Source of the DNA: CAYRZL01 sp964428795
GTDB lineage: Bacteria; Bacillota; Clostridia; Lachnospirales; Lachnospiraceae
Assembly (NCBI GenBank): GCA_964428795.1
Contig: CAYRZL010000035.1
Coordinates: 1-24,974, forward strand
Direction: 5' to 3'
Length of the DNA stretch: 24,974 nucleotides
The translations under genes were made by a program, and so were the position numbers. The notes beneath the pieces are model-generated. The model ran no database searches. It was not told the DNA's origin and saw only the letters and a list, made by a program, of their open reading frames with translations. Positions 15,902 to 23,116 of this stretch are shown piece after piece; within the stretch, counting starts at the first letter, position 1, and every line of letters starts with the position of its first letter.

Positions 15902-15932
15902 ATTTTAAACTATGCAGTTACCATATAGGCAA
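15902..15932 (-). promoter_or_regulatory. MerR-type promoter of the TRAP operon (19-bp spacer, diverged), site P5
   Basis: -35 TTGCCT (15927-15932) and -10 TAAAAT (15902-15907) on the minus strand flank the 19-base spacer ATATGGTAACTGCATAGTT. It keeps the TAT, A and CT positions of the other sites in register but differs in several others, so it may be a weaker target. Confidence 0.55.
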
Positions 15933-16088
15933 GCAGTTTCCGTCTGGAAATCTCACCAAATTTTTGTTTCTGTTTTTGTCAAAAATGTCAAATCTCATTT
16001 TTATCTTTTTTTTTGTGCGCTTTTTGCATAATTTTTTAGATAGATTTTAGAAATATTTAATAAATTTTATTTTTTTCTAACACATTCG

Positions 16089-16119
16089 TTGACTGTATAC
16101 CAACTATATACCATATACT
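16089..16119 (+). promoter_or_regulatory. MerR-type promoter of the symporter operon (19-bp spacer), site P6
   Basis: -35 TTGACT (16089-16094) and -10 TATACT (16114-16119) flank the 19-base spacer GTATACCAACTATATACCA, with the dyad GTATA-n7-TATAC centred at 16103, almost exactly mid-spacer. The start would be about 55 bases before the TTG codon at 16181. Confidence 0.85.
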
Positions 16120-16180
16120 TGCTAACTGAGTAGAGGGAGAAAAACTAACAAGAGTTCTTTAAAAAAAGGAGGTTAAGACA

Positions 16181-17707
16181 TTGGCATTAGTTATTGCTGT
16201 TGTGTATTTTGCGATCCTGATCATCGGCGCAAGTATTGCAACAAAATCAAAAGTTAAGTCTGCAAAAGACTTCCAGAACGCAGGCGGCGGCCTGGGCTGG
16301 GTTATGGTAACATTCTGCTTCGTTCTCGCACCTTTAGGTTCCGGACACACCATGTCTCTGTGGGAGAAAGCAGCAGGTGGCGGTTTCACTGACTGGGCAA
16401 ATTTCACAGGTATCGGTGCAGGTGCTATGTGGTGGGCTATTGGTGCAGGCGCTATTTTCCTTCCGATCGCTATGCTCTGGATGGGACCTTTGTACAAGAG
16501 AATGAAGGTTGCAACCGTTCCGGAAGCTATCGAGAAAGTATTCGGAAAAAACATGTCCTGGTTCCATGCAGCATTCCAGACAATGACATGGACTGGTATC
16601 GGTTGTTCTGAGACTGTAGCAACAGGTGCTGCTATCTACACACTGTGCCAGGCATCCGGCATTAATATTAACATTTATATGTCTATTATTCTCGGATTTA
16701 TTTTGATTGTGTGCTACGTATTCTTTGGTGGTATGCTTCAGATGGCTACTTTGAATGTTATCAACGCATGTGTTATGATCATTTGTTCCTATGCTTGTAT
16801 CGGTATTATTGCAGTTCACTATCTGGCTGAGATCGGCGGATGGGACGGCGTGAAAGCTGTATACGACCAGGTAGGTATGACCAGCATTCTGACACAGACA
16901 GGTACATTGGGGCTGCCTCCGGTATGGCTGGGCGTTATCATCCCAGTTATCGTATTACATATGACAGCGGGCTGTATGTCTCAGACTATGATGCAGCCAT
17001 TCTTTGCAGCTAAAGATAAGAGCGCATGCCGCAAAGGTGTATTCCTTGGTATGTCCTTCAACATTATGTCCAGCTTGCCATGGATCTTCCTTGGTATCGC
17101 TGCAATGGCTATCCCGACAATCGCTTCTACCGTAAGCGCAAATGGTCTGACTGCTGTTCCTAACATCGCAGCAGAGGGTCTTCCGATTCCTGCAGTAGGA
17201 TTTTTGATGGTAGCTCTGCTTTCCGCTACACTGTCCACAGGCGGCGGTATTGTACTTGCAAACTCCAACGTTATCGCAGGCGACGTTATTTACAAATGCA
17301 TGCGTCCTCAGATGACAGACAAACAACAGATGCGTACATCCAAGGTTTGTATCATCGTTGCTGCTGCTCTTCTGCTTCCGGGCGCTCTGCTTATGGCAAA
17401 CGAATTTGTATTTAACCTGTTCCTATGGGTATTCTCATTTGGTATGCCGATATTCGTTGTCTTTATCATTGGATACAACTTCAAAGTCAGCAAGATTGCC
17501 GCATGGATCACAGTTATCGTATCCTATGTAATCGACTGTATCTGGACATTCGTTGATATGTCCCCGTTCTTCCCGGCAGGAAGCGTATGGTCTATGAACC
17601 TCTACATGACCATGGTTGTATCTGTTGTACTTGGTATCGTTCTGCATCTGATCCTTCCGGGCGAAAAAGCATGGAAGAAAACACATGCTGCAGAGTTGGA
17701 TGATTAA
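16181..17707 (+). CDS. Sodium:solute symporter (SSS family)
   Basis: 508 aa with about thirteen membrane helices. The start is a TTG at 16181, fixed by an AAAGGAGG eight bases upstream, with no better ATG nearby. SSS-family features include the N-terminal hydrophobic helix then KSAKDFQNAGGGLGW, PLYKRMKVATVPEAIEKVFG after the third helix, and LLSATLSTGGGIVLANSNVIAGD (about 345-367), which corresponds to the helix-8 sodium site with conserved Ser/Thr. It imports a solute with Na+. The substrate is unknown; regulation by P6 alongside athLS and ubiX points to a phenolic acid or related compound. It is followed by two very small membrane-protein genes. Confidence 0.92.
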   Translation: MALVIAVVYFAILIIGASIATKSKVKSAKDFQNAGGGLGWVMVTFCFVLAPLGSGHTMSLWEKAAGGGFTDWANFTGIGAGAMWWAIGAGAIFLPIAMLWMGPLYKRMKVATVPEAIEKVFGKNMSWFHAAFQTMTWTGIGCSETVATGAAIYTLCQASGININIYMSIILGFILIVCYVFFGGMLQMATLNVINACVMIICSYACIGIIAVHYLAEIGGWDGVKAVYDQVGMTSILTQTGTLGLPPVWLGVIIPVIVLHMTAGCMSQTMMQPFFAAKDKSACRKGVFLGMSFNIMSSLPWIFLGIAAMAIPTIASTVSANGLTAVPNIAAEGLPIPAVGFLMVALLSATLSTGGGIVLANSNVIAGDVIYKCMRPQMTDKQQMRTSKVCIIVAAALLLPGALLMANEFVFNLFLWVFSFGMPIFVVFIIGYNFKVSKIAAWITVIVSYVIDCIWTFVDMSPFFPAGSVWSMNLYMTMVVSVVLGIVLHLILPGEKAWKKTHAAELDD

Positions 17708-17726
17708 GAAAGTGAGGTAATATAGT

Positions 17727-17831
17727 ATGTGGGTATTACAAGACATCGTAACTCAGTATGTAATCGGTTTCGTACTTTGTGCAATCATTTTCGTAATTTG
17801 GAAAATCACTCATAAAGGCGAAAAATTATAA
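17727..17831 (+). CDS. Tiny single-pass membrane protein, 34 aa
   Basis: The translation starts MWVLQDIVTQYVIGF and continues as a single hydrophobic helix (about 11-26, to VIWK), ending in a basic tail KITHKGEKL. A GTGAGGT ribosome site lies about eight bases before ATG 17727, and the gene begins 19 bases after the symporter stop. The next small gene follows 15 bases later with its own RBS. Codon use and spacing suggest a real gene. By analogy with other SSS transporters that have small membrane partners, it may be a symporter accessory subunit; this is inference. No homolog recognised. Confidence 0.7.
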   Translation: MWVLQDIVTQYVIGFVLCAIIFVIWKITHKGEKL

Positions 17832-17846
17832 GGAGGATAATATTTT

Positions 17847-17960
17847 ATGGCAATAATAATTGTATCTGTTTATCTTCTTTGTGTTGCTGGTGTGCTCTAT
17901 GCAATGTGCGCTTATGGAAATAAGAAAAATGGCGGCAAGACACCGGAAGATTTCAAATAA
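17847..17960 (+). CDS. Tiny single-pass membrane protein, 37 aa
   Basis: The translation starts MAIIIVSVYLLCVAGVLYAM, a single N-terminal helix, followed by a short hydrophilic tail rich in Lys and Gly (NKKNGGKTPEDFK). A very strong AAGGAGG site, about ten bases before ATG 17847, makes translation likely. The gene is the third in the symporter operon, directly before the terminator at 18002-18034. The tail ending in PEDFK resembles the KSAKDF segment that follows the first helix of the symporter itself, which may be chance or may hint that it derives from or mimics that helix. Function unknown. Confidence 0.72.
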   Translation: MAIIIVSVYLLCVAGVLYAMCAYGNKKNGGKTPEDFK

Positions 17961-17995
17961 TATTGTAAGGTGAACTTTGGTTTACGAAAATAATC

Positions 17996-18034
17996 AAAAA
18001 GACAGCGTCATCCGATTTGGATGACGCTGTTTTT
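17996..18034. terminator. Bidirectional intrinsic terminator
   Basis: Perfect 12-bp arms ACAGCGTCATCC (18002-18013) and GGATGACGCTGT (18019-18030), flanked by AAAAAG on the left and TTTTT on the right. It ends both the symporter operon and the convergent anti-sigma gene. Confidence 0.92.
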
Positions 18035-18045
18035 CTATATTTGAT

Positions 18046-19248
18046 TTATTTCATGCACTCTACTCCATCTATGGTTACAGAGGAAATATCATCTACATTG
18101 ATAAACTCCGGAAAATCTATCGTTGTAATATTATTTCCATTTTCATCACATCTGCTCCCGATCTGATACATCTTTGTAACGCCCGGCTCATCTTCCAGCC
18201 TTTTTACCTGCTCATCTGTGAGAATCATCTCCGTTCCGGGCTCCTGGTCGAACAGCCATGAATTATCTTCCCACAGATAACAATATCCATCACTCATTGT
18301 AATCCGCACCGTATCAAAAGGATATGAAACATAAGCGTCACTCTCATCAACCAGCTCCCGGTATCGTTCTTTTTCATACCGGATCTGCAAAAATGCTCCC
18401 GTCAGCATAATCTCTTTGCAGCCTTCCAGCTCAGACGCATTCATATAGCAGGTGCGAAGTGTTCCGGTAGGTTCCATCGAAATCTCAGCTACGATTTCAT
18501 CATTGACATTCGTAACCCGCAATACGGAATCTTCCTTCGCCGCCGAAATCGTCCCACCGATGTCCTCTTCCATGCAAATTTCATACAAATGATATGTGCT
18601 CTCATCTTCCATTTCCACTGACCAGCTGCCACTATTATCATCCAATGGCCAGAAAAATGACAATTCCATGTTTTCGCTGAACAGGTTTTCACAGATTTCC
18701 TTATAAATCTGATACTGTGCTTCATCCTCCTCACAAAGTATCTGCCACTCCTGCATAGTCCCGGAAACTTCCCATCCATTTACAGCTTCCTCATAGGCAT
18801 CTTCTATATTGACAAAAGAGGAGCCATCCAGAGTTTTCATCGTCATTTCTGCTACCACAATACCCTGTGTTCTATCGTAAAAATAACGGTTCAGCGTCAG
18901 CTCCACATTATCAAAGGCGCGTATCTCATTTACCTCTGCAAATCCTTCCTCAATCTGTGCCACCGCCTGCTGATCACCGTCCTCAAACAATGCCTGAAAC
19001 CACGCTGCAGGTCCTTCTCCGGTTGCCGCATAGCAGATTCCGCTTCCCGCCGAAACTACAGCTATTACCGCCACTGCAGCCATTGCCACTTTCCGGCGCC
19101 ACTGAACGGTTCTGCCATATCCCCGCTCCCCCAAGCCGAGCACATTTTCTCTTTGCATTACATTCTGTTCCAGACAATTTTTTCGTACCTGTTCTTCATC
19201 AGGCATATTTTTTTCCATGACTGCTCTCAAAAAATCCCGTTCTGTCAT
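18046..19248 (-). CDS. Membrane-anchored anti-sigma factor-like protein
   Basis: 400 aa from ATG 19248, chosen for its AAAGGAG. A GTG at 19278, directly after the sigma stop codon, would add ten residues. The N-terminal cytoplasmic part (about 1-55) is charged and would hold the sigma factor. One membrane helix follows (about 56-78, VAMAAVAVIAVVSAGSGICYA). The rest is a large, acidic outside domain with no motif I recognise. The arrangement resembles the DUF4179-type proteins paired with ECF sigma factors in clostridia, but the family name is a guess. It is co-transcribed with the sigma gene and ends at the shared terminator. Nothing connects it to polyphenol metabolism. Confidence 0.8.
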   Translation of the reverse strand: MTERDFLRAVMEKNMPDEEQVRKNCLEQNVMQRENVLGLGERGYGRTVQWRRKVAMAAVAVIAVVSAGSGICYAATGEGPAAWFQALFEDGDQQAVAQIEEGFAEVNEIRAFDNVELTLNRYFYDRTQGIVVAEMTMKTLDGSSFVNIEDAYEEAVNGWEVSGTMQEWQILCEEDEAQYQIYKEICENLFSENMELSFFWPLDDNSGSWSVEMEDESTYHLYEICMEEDIGGTISAAKEDSVLRVTNVNDEIVAEISMEPTGTLRTCYMNASELEGCKEIMLTGAFLQIRYEKERYRELVDESDAYVSYPFDTVRITMSDGYCYLWEDNSWLFDQEPGTEMILTDEQVKRLEDEPGVTKMYQIGSRCDENGNNITTIDFPEFINVDDISSVTIDGVECMK

Positions 19249-19278
19249 ATTGCTTCTCTCCTTTCGATGTTTCTTCAC

Positions 19279-19809
19279 CTAATTATCAAAATAATTTCGC
19301 ATCTCCTTCAGCGTCCGGTATAATCGGCTCTTAACGGTTGACTCCTTTATGGAAAGCATCTCTGCAATCTGTGCAATCGTTACATCCTCATAATAATGCA
19401 GATAAAATATTTTTTTCGTCAGTTCATCCTTTGTCTGCAAATACCGATACGCCTGATCGATCATGCTCTGCTGCACAGCTTTATCTTCCGGGGACGGGGA
19501 CAGATCTATCAGATCTATACTCTCCTCCGTCTCATCTGCCATTTCCCTGGAAAAACGAGTCAACAGCCGCTCCATCAGCGTATAATGCCTGTAAATTTTT
19601 CTTTTCGCTATCCTGATCAAAAATGCCTCTTCATTGCGTATTTCTATCCCGTTTTTCTTTTTCAGAACCAAAAATAACTCCATATAGGTATCCTGAAAAA
19701 TATCCGAAATATCTTCCGTTCTTTTGCATTTCCCGGTAATATAAATCAGAATCCGCTTTTTTGTCCGGTCATATATCTCATTGAAACGTGATTCCATATA
19801 CTCCGACAT
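19279..19809 (-). CDS. ECF-type RNA polymerase sigma factor
   Basis: 176 aa. ATG 19809 is chosen because GGAGG lies eight bases upstream; the GTG at 19818 touches that site. Region 2 (about 8-80) includes DISDIFQDTYMELFLVL, the core-binding and -10 recognition helices. Region 4 (about 115-170) is the helix-turn-helix DVTIAQIAEMLSIKESTVKSRLYRTLKEMR that reads the -35 element. ECF factors respond to envelope or environmental signals released by their anti-sigma partner, here the next gene. An ECF-like promoter (TGAAAC-n13-CGAGAC) precedes it, so it probably activates its own operon. Confidence 0.93.
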   Translation of the reverse strand: MSEYMESRFNEIYDRTKKRILIYITGKCKRTEDISDIFQDTYMELFLVLKKKNGIEIRNEEAFLIRIAKRKIYRHYTLMERLLTRFSREMADETEESIDLIDLSPSPEDKAVQQSMIDQAYRYLQTKDELTKKIFYLHYYEDVTIAQIAEMLSIKESTVKSRLYRTLKEMRNYFDN

Positions 19810-19883
19810 AACTGTCACCTCCCCCCTTCCGATAAAATCTTATGCATATCGGTTCTGAATAGGTCCCTATCTACTATATAAGT

Positions 19884-19908
19884 GTCTCGAAGCAGAAAAA
19901 AAGTTTCA
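19884..19908 (-). promoter_or_regulatory. Candidate ECF-type autoregulated promoter
   Basis: On the minus strand TGAAAC (19903-19908) is followed by a T-rich 13-base spacer and CGAGAC (19884-19889). ECF promoters usually have GAAAC-type -35 and CG-rich -10 elements. It lies about 75 bases before the sigma start codon. Confidence 0.5.
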
Positions 19909-19915
19909 CATAACG

Positions 19916-19952
19916 TAAAAAACACCCGCCGGGGATGTTCCCCAACAGGTGT
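19916..19952 (-). terminator. Terminator of the second molybdenum-cofactor operon
   Basis: On the minus strand, ACACC and GGGGA pair with TCCCC and GGTGT through an interrupted stem (19922-19952), followed by a run of T (19916-19922). It lies 15 bases beyond the moaC stop codon. Confidence 0.8.
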
Positions 19953-19967
19953 ACGCATTTGCTTCTT

Positions 19968-20441
19968 TTATTTACGAATATAATGTCCCGACTTTCCACC
20001 ATCTTTTTCCATCAGATAAATGTCATGGATACTCATAGCCCGGTCAACCGCTTTACACATGTCATATATGGTGAGCAATGCAACGGAAACCGCATTTAAC
20101 GCCTCCATTTCAATCCCGGTTTTACCTGTTGTTTTAACGGTCGCAATTGCCTCAATCTCCGCTTTTTCCGGGAACAGGTTAAATTGTATGTCAACACCGG
20201 TCAAAAGCAGCGGATGGCACATAGGAATCGCCTCCCAGGTACGCTTTGCAGCCATGATACCCGCTACCTGCGCCACTGCCAATACATCTCCCTTTTTTAT
20301 CTTCTGATTTGTGATCATCTCAAAGGTCTCCGGCAGCATTTTGATATGACCTCTCGCCACACCAATACGCTCCGTATCCGCCTTTGCAGACACATCCACC
20401 ATCTTTGCCCTGCCCTGGTCGTTGATATGTGTTAATTCCAT
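19968..20441 (-). CDS. moaC: Cyclic pyranopterin monophosphate synthase
   Basis: 157 aa, the normal MoaC length. Family motifs are all present: MVDVSAKADTERIGVARG near the N-terminus, AGIMAAKRTWEAIPMCHPLLLTGV (about 60-83), TTGKTGIEMEALNAVSVALLTIYDMCKA (about 104-131) and the catalytic-lysine tail LMEKDGGKSGHY. With MoaA it converts GTP to cPMP. It is the last gene of the six-gene operon running from 24092 and is separated from moaA by about 16 kb. The 47-base gap from the preceding unknown gene has no terminator. Confidence 0.97.
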   Translation of the reverse strand: MELTHINDQGRAKMVDVSAKADTERIGVARGHIKMLPETFEMITNQKIKKGDVLAVAQVAGIMAAKRTWEAIPMCHPLLLTGVDIQFNLFPEKAEIEAIATVKTTGKTGIEMEALNAVSVALLTIYDMCKAVDRAMSIHDIYLMEKDGGKSGHYIRK

Positions 20442-20488
20442 AATTGTTATCTTCTTTCTGAATCTTTATTCTTTTTTCTTCCAGACTT

Positions 20489-20851
20489 CTAATACATAGA
20501 GTCCCATCCAGCCGGGAATTTTTCTTTTCCGGTAAGCATATAATCAGATACCATCTTATGTGCATCCGGAATAAAGTACCCCATCTTTTCCAGATCTTTC
20601 TCGATGTACCGGATCAGTTTATGATTGTTCGGCTGCGCATTATACTCCTTCGGCGGAAGCACACCGTGTTTGTCACTGTTTCCGTTTTCTCCATAAAAAG
20701 CAATGTTGTTCGTATCCGGATCATCATAAATACGGTAGTAACCGATCACCTGATCCTCACATTTGATCTCCAGACGGGTCGTCGTAAAAGGACCCAGCTT
20801 TTCAATGACTCTCCATGATATCTTTACTTGTTTTAAACTGTTTTCTGCCAT
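20489..20851 (-). CDS. Uncharacterised protein in the molybdenum-cofactor operon, 120 aa
   Basis: I do not recognise this protein. It is soluble and mixed alpha/beta in appearance. The first half is strand-like and charged (ISWRVIEKLGPFTTTRLEI, VIGYYRIYDD), the middle has an Asn/Gly-rich turn (ENGNSDKHG) and the end is helical (HKLIRYIEKDLEKMGYF). There are no signal peptide, membrane helix or metal-binding cysteine clusters (only one Cys). A GAGGAG site precedes ATG 20851. It lies between mobAB and moaC on the same strand with short gaps, so a role in cofactor handling, or in the enzyme the operon serves, is possible. Confidence 0.75.
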   Translation of the reverse strand: MAENSLKQVKISWRVIEKLGPFTTTRLEIKCEDQVIGYYRIYDDPDTNNIAFYGENGNSDKHGVLPPKEYNAQPNNHKLIRYIEKDLEKMGYFIPDAHKMVSDYMLTGKEKFPAGWDSMY

Positions 20852-20918
20852 ATTTTTTCTCCTCTTTCCGGCATTTTATTTGCCTGTCATTTATTTTGTT
20901 TTTATAACGCAGTTTCCC

Positions 20919-22088
20919 TCACTTTTCATCCGTCACCGATGTCCTGATATATTCCAGAAGGAAATCCACCATATCCTCCGGTCTGTTCAGATCAAATACC
21001 GGAAGATTCGTTTCAAACGGAAAATCTGCCACTACAGCAATCAACTGCTCCTGATTGCTGCGCAAAACCTCATTGTAGCCCGCCCGCAACAGCTCGATTT
21101 TTTTATTTTTTTCCTGCTTATAGCCTTCTGTTATGATCAAATCCACATTTTCCACTTTGGAAAGCAGCTCCTCCAGAGAACGCCCCTGACCGGAATGCTG
21201 GATAACTACCGCTGTCTGATCCTCAGAAGTCAATATCATATGATCTGCACCGACTTTTGTCAAACGATAACTGTCCTTTCCCGGTTTATCCATCTCAAAC
21301 CGGTGTGCATCATGCTTGATCACCGCAAGCCGCAGACCCTGTTCTTTCAAAAGCGGAAGCAATCGTTCCAGATAGGTCGTCTTTCCGGTGCCTGACTTTG
21401 CGCAAAATGTAATAACCGGAATATTGGTTCCGATTTCCTGACCCCCGTCATTTTTCTCCCGAAGCAGTTCAAGAGCACGGTAATATTTCTGTCTGTCATT
21501 CATATTGTAAAAATGATTTACAGGGAAAAACATATCTGTCAGATACAAAACTTCTTCTCTGTCATGAAGCGCCCTCAGAGCAAGGCTGTGCGCCCTCATA
21601 CAATAATCCACACTTTTTACAACATCCCTATGATATGCGGCAAAAAGAGTTTCCTTTTTTCCGCCAATACGACTTACCGAGCAAATGGTATGCAATGGCT
21701 TTCCTTCACGCAGATCCCGCTCTCTTTGCTCTTCCAACTCCTGAATAATCTTTCTGGCATGCGTGGGGCTTACAAAGGGAGTATCTACAGATATAAAAAA
21801 CAGTATTTTCTCCGTAGTCTGGGCAAAACAGCTTGCCATTCCGCCCATAGGTCCGTAATCCGCCACCAGATCTGCAATCACCGTGCATCCGCTGACCCCG
21901 TCATATTCATGAAAATGAGACGCCTCCTCATTTGGAATGGATGCATATATTTTAGGAAACAAACCGGAAAACCGTTCCACCTGATATTCCAACAATCCCA
22001 TGTCTCCAAAAGGCAGGAACGCCTTATTACAGCCCATGCGGGTGCTTCTGCCGCCGCAAAGGATCACCAATGCACTACTGCTTACCAT
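20919..22088 (-). CDS. mobAB: MobA-MobB fusion: molybdenum cofactor guanylyltransferase with GTP-binding domain
   Basis: 389 aa in two parts. Residues 1-210 are MobA-like: LVILCGGRSTRMGCNKAFLPFG is the nucleotide-binding signature, and ISVDTPF (about 99-105) holds the metal aspartate. MobA links GMP to molybdopterin, making the bis-MGD cofactor required by AthL. Residues about 222-389 are MobB-like, with Walker A loop CAKSGTGKTTYL (about 229-240) and a conserved IKHDAH segment that follows in MobB proteins. The ATG at 22088 overlaps the last codons of the upstream MoeA-like gene (ATGGTAA), so translation is coupled. Separate genes are the more usual arrangement, though such fusions are known in clostridia. 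Confidence 0.94.
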   Translation of the reverse strand: MVSSSALVILCGGRSTRMGCNKAFLPFGDMGLLEYQVERFSGLFPKIYASIPNEEASHFHEYDGVSGCTVIADLVADYGPMGGMASCFAQTTEKILFFISVDTPFVSPTHARKIIQELEEQRERDLREGKPLHTICSVSRIGGKKETLFAAYHRDVVKSVDYCMRAHSLALRALHDREEVLYLTDMFFPVNHFYNMNDRQKYYRALELLREKNDGGQEIGTNIPVITFCAKSGTGKTTYLERLLPLLKEQGLRLAVIKHDAHRFEMDKPGKDSYRLTKVGADHMILTSEDQTAVVIQHSGQGRSLEELLSKVENVDLIITEGYKQEKNKKIELLRAGYNEVLRSNQEQLIAVVADFPFETNLPVFDLNRPEDMVDFLLEYIRTSVTDEK

Positions 22089-23116
22089 GATTTTCCAAGA
22101 CCGCAGTTCGGATAAGTACAGACATCACACTTCAGGCAAAGTCCGCCCTCTCCCAACATAGCGATCTCCTCCGCCGTAATCTCATCATCCGCCATCACCC
22201 GGGGCAGAACAAGATCAAATATGGTACGCGCTGCAAACATGACACATCCCGGAAGACCTAACACCGGAATTTTATTTCCATCCTTTTCATAGTAAGCTAC
22301 CAGCAGCATGGCTCCCGGCAGAACCGGAGAACCGTAACGCACCACTCTGGCGCCTGTCGCTGCGATGGCTCCCGGCGTACAGTCATCCGGATCCACGCTC
22401 ATACCTCCGGTACAGATGACAATCTCTGCGCCTTTGTCAATGAAATCCAGAATCGCATCCCTTATCATATCCTTGTCATCCTCACAATAAGTCTGTCCGA
22501 TGACTTCCGTATCAAACTCGCCTACTTTTTCTTTAATAACCGATCCAAAAGTATCTTTGATACGTCCCTTATATACTTCACTTCCTGTTGTGACAATACC
22601 TATTTTTTTATGAGCAAACGGAAGGAGCTTCAGAATTGGTTCTGTGCCTCCAGCAGTCTTTGCAGCTTCCATTTTTTCTTTCTCAATGATCAGTGGAATG
22701 ATTCTGGCGGCCGCCAGCTCATTTCCCGGTTTTACACGGGTATTACCGTGACGTGTCGCGATCATCATCTCGCCCAGGCTGTTCACCACGATTAATTTTC
22801 TGCGATTGATCTTCAGTAAGCCTTCTATGTCTGCAATCAGAGAAATTTTCCCTTCCTTTATCTCACTTCCATGCATATTTTCATTTTTACAAATATCATA
22901 GAGAATCTCAGCCGCATCGTTCTCATGAAGCATGTTCTCACTCTTTTCCCACACATAGAGGTGCTCTTTTCCTACAGACAACAGTACCGGAATATCCTCA
23001 CTGCGAACCACATGTCCTTTGCGGAACACTGCGTCCTTTACTTCTCCTTTGATAATCTGGGTAATGTCATGACACAATACATGCCCCACTGCATCTTCCG
23101 TTTTGATCAGTTCCAT
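22082..23116 (-). CDS. MoeA/MogA-like molybdopterin-binding protein with C-terminal cysteine motif
   Basis: 344 aa. The N-terminal half has MELIKTEDAVGHVLCHDITQI and resembles the first domain of the MoeA-like subfamily. The second half (about 170-320) is a MogA/MoeA molybdopterin-binding domain with GIVTTGSEVYKGRIKDTF, VICTGGMSVDPDDCTPGAI and VLGLPGCVMF. The end carries C327-x2-C330-x2-C333-x4-C338 (CLKCDVCTYPNC), a possible metal or Fe-S site seen in this subfamily but not in canonical MoeA. It differs from the canonical moeA at 3884-5104 and may handle or sort the cofactor. The gene overlaps the LpdD-like gene by ten bases and mobAB by seven. Confidence 0.9.
   Translation of the reverse strand: MELIKTEDAVGHVLCHDITQIIKGEVKDAVFRKGHVVRSEDIPVLLSVGKEHLYVWEKSENMLHENDAAEILYDICKNENMHGSEIKEGKISLIADIEGLLKINRRKLIVVNSLGEMMIATRHGNTRVKPGNELAAARIIPLIIEKEKMEAAKTAGGTEPILKLLPFAHKKIGIVTTGSEVYKGRIKDTFGSVIKEKVGEFDTEVIGQTYCEDDKDMIRDAILDFIDKGAEIVICTGGMSVDPDDCTPGAIAATGARVVRYGSPVLPGAMLLVAYYEKDGNKIPVLGLPGCVMFAARTIFDLVLPRVMADDEITAEEIAMLGEGGLCLKCDVCTYPNCGLGKSW

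Larger units (their letters stand above)
15750..16180. other. Divergent regulatory region between the TRAP operon and the symporter
   Basis: 431 bases without a proven gene. From left to right: the dctM leader with hairpin 15765-15783, a possible 8-codon leader peptide (MKKIILIV, minus strand, 15797-15823; its GGAGG is only three bases from the ATG), an inverted repeat ATCTGT-n5-ACAGAT (about 15850-15866), promoter P5 (15902-15932), a very A+T-rich stretch (15940-16090) and promoter P6 (16089-16119). Confidence 0.7.
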
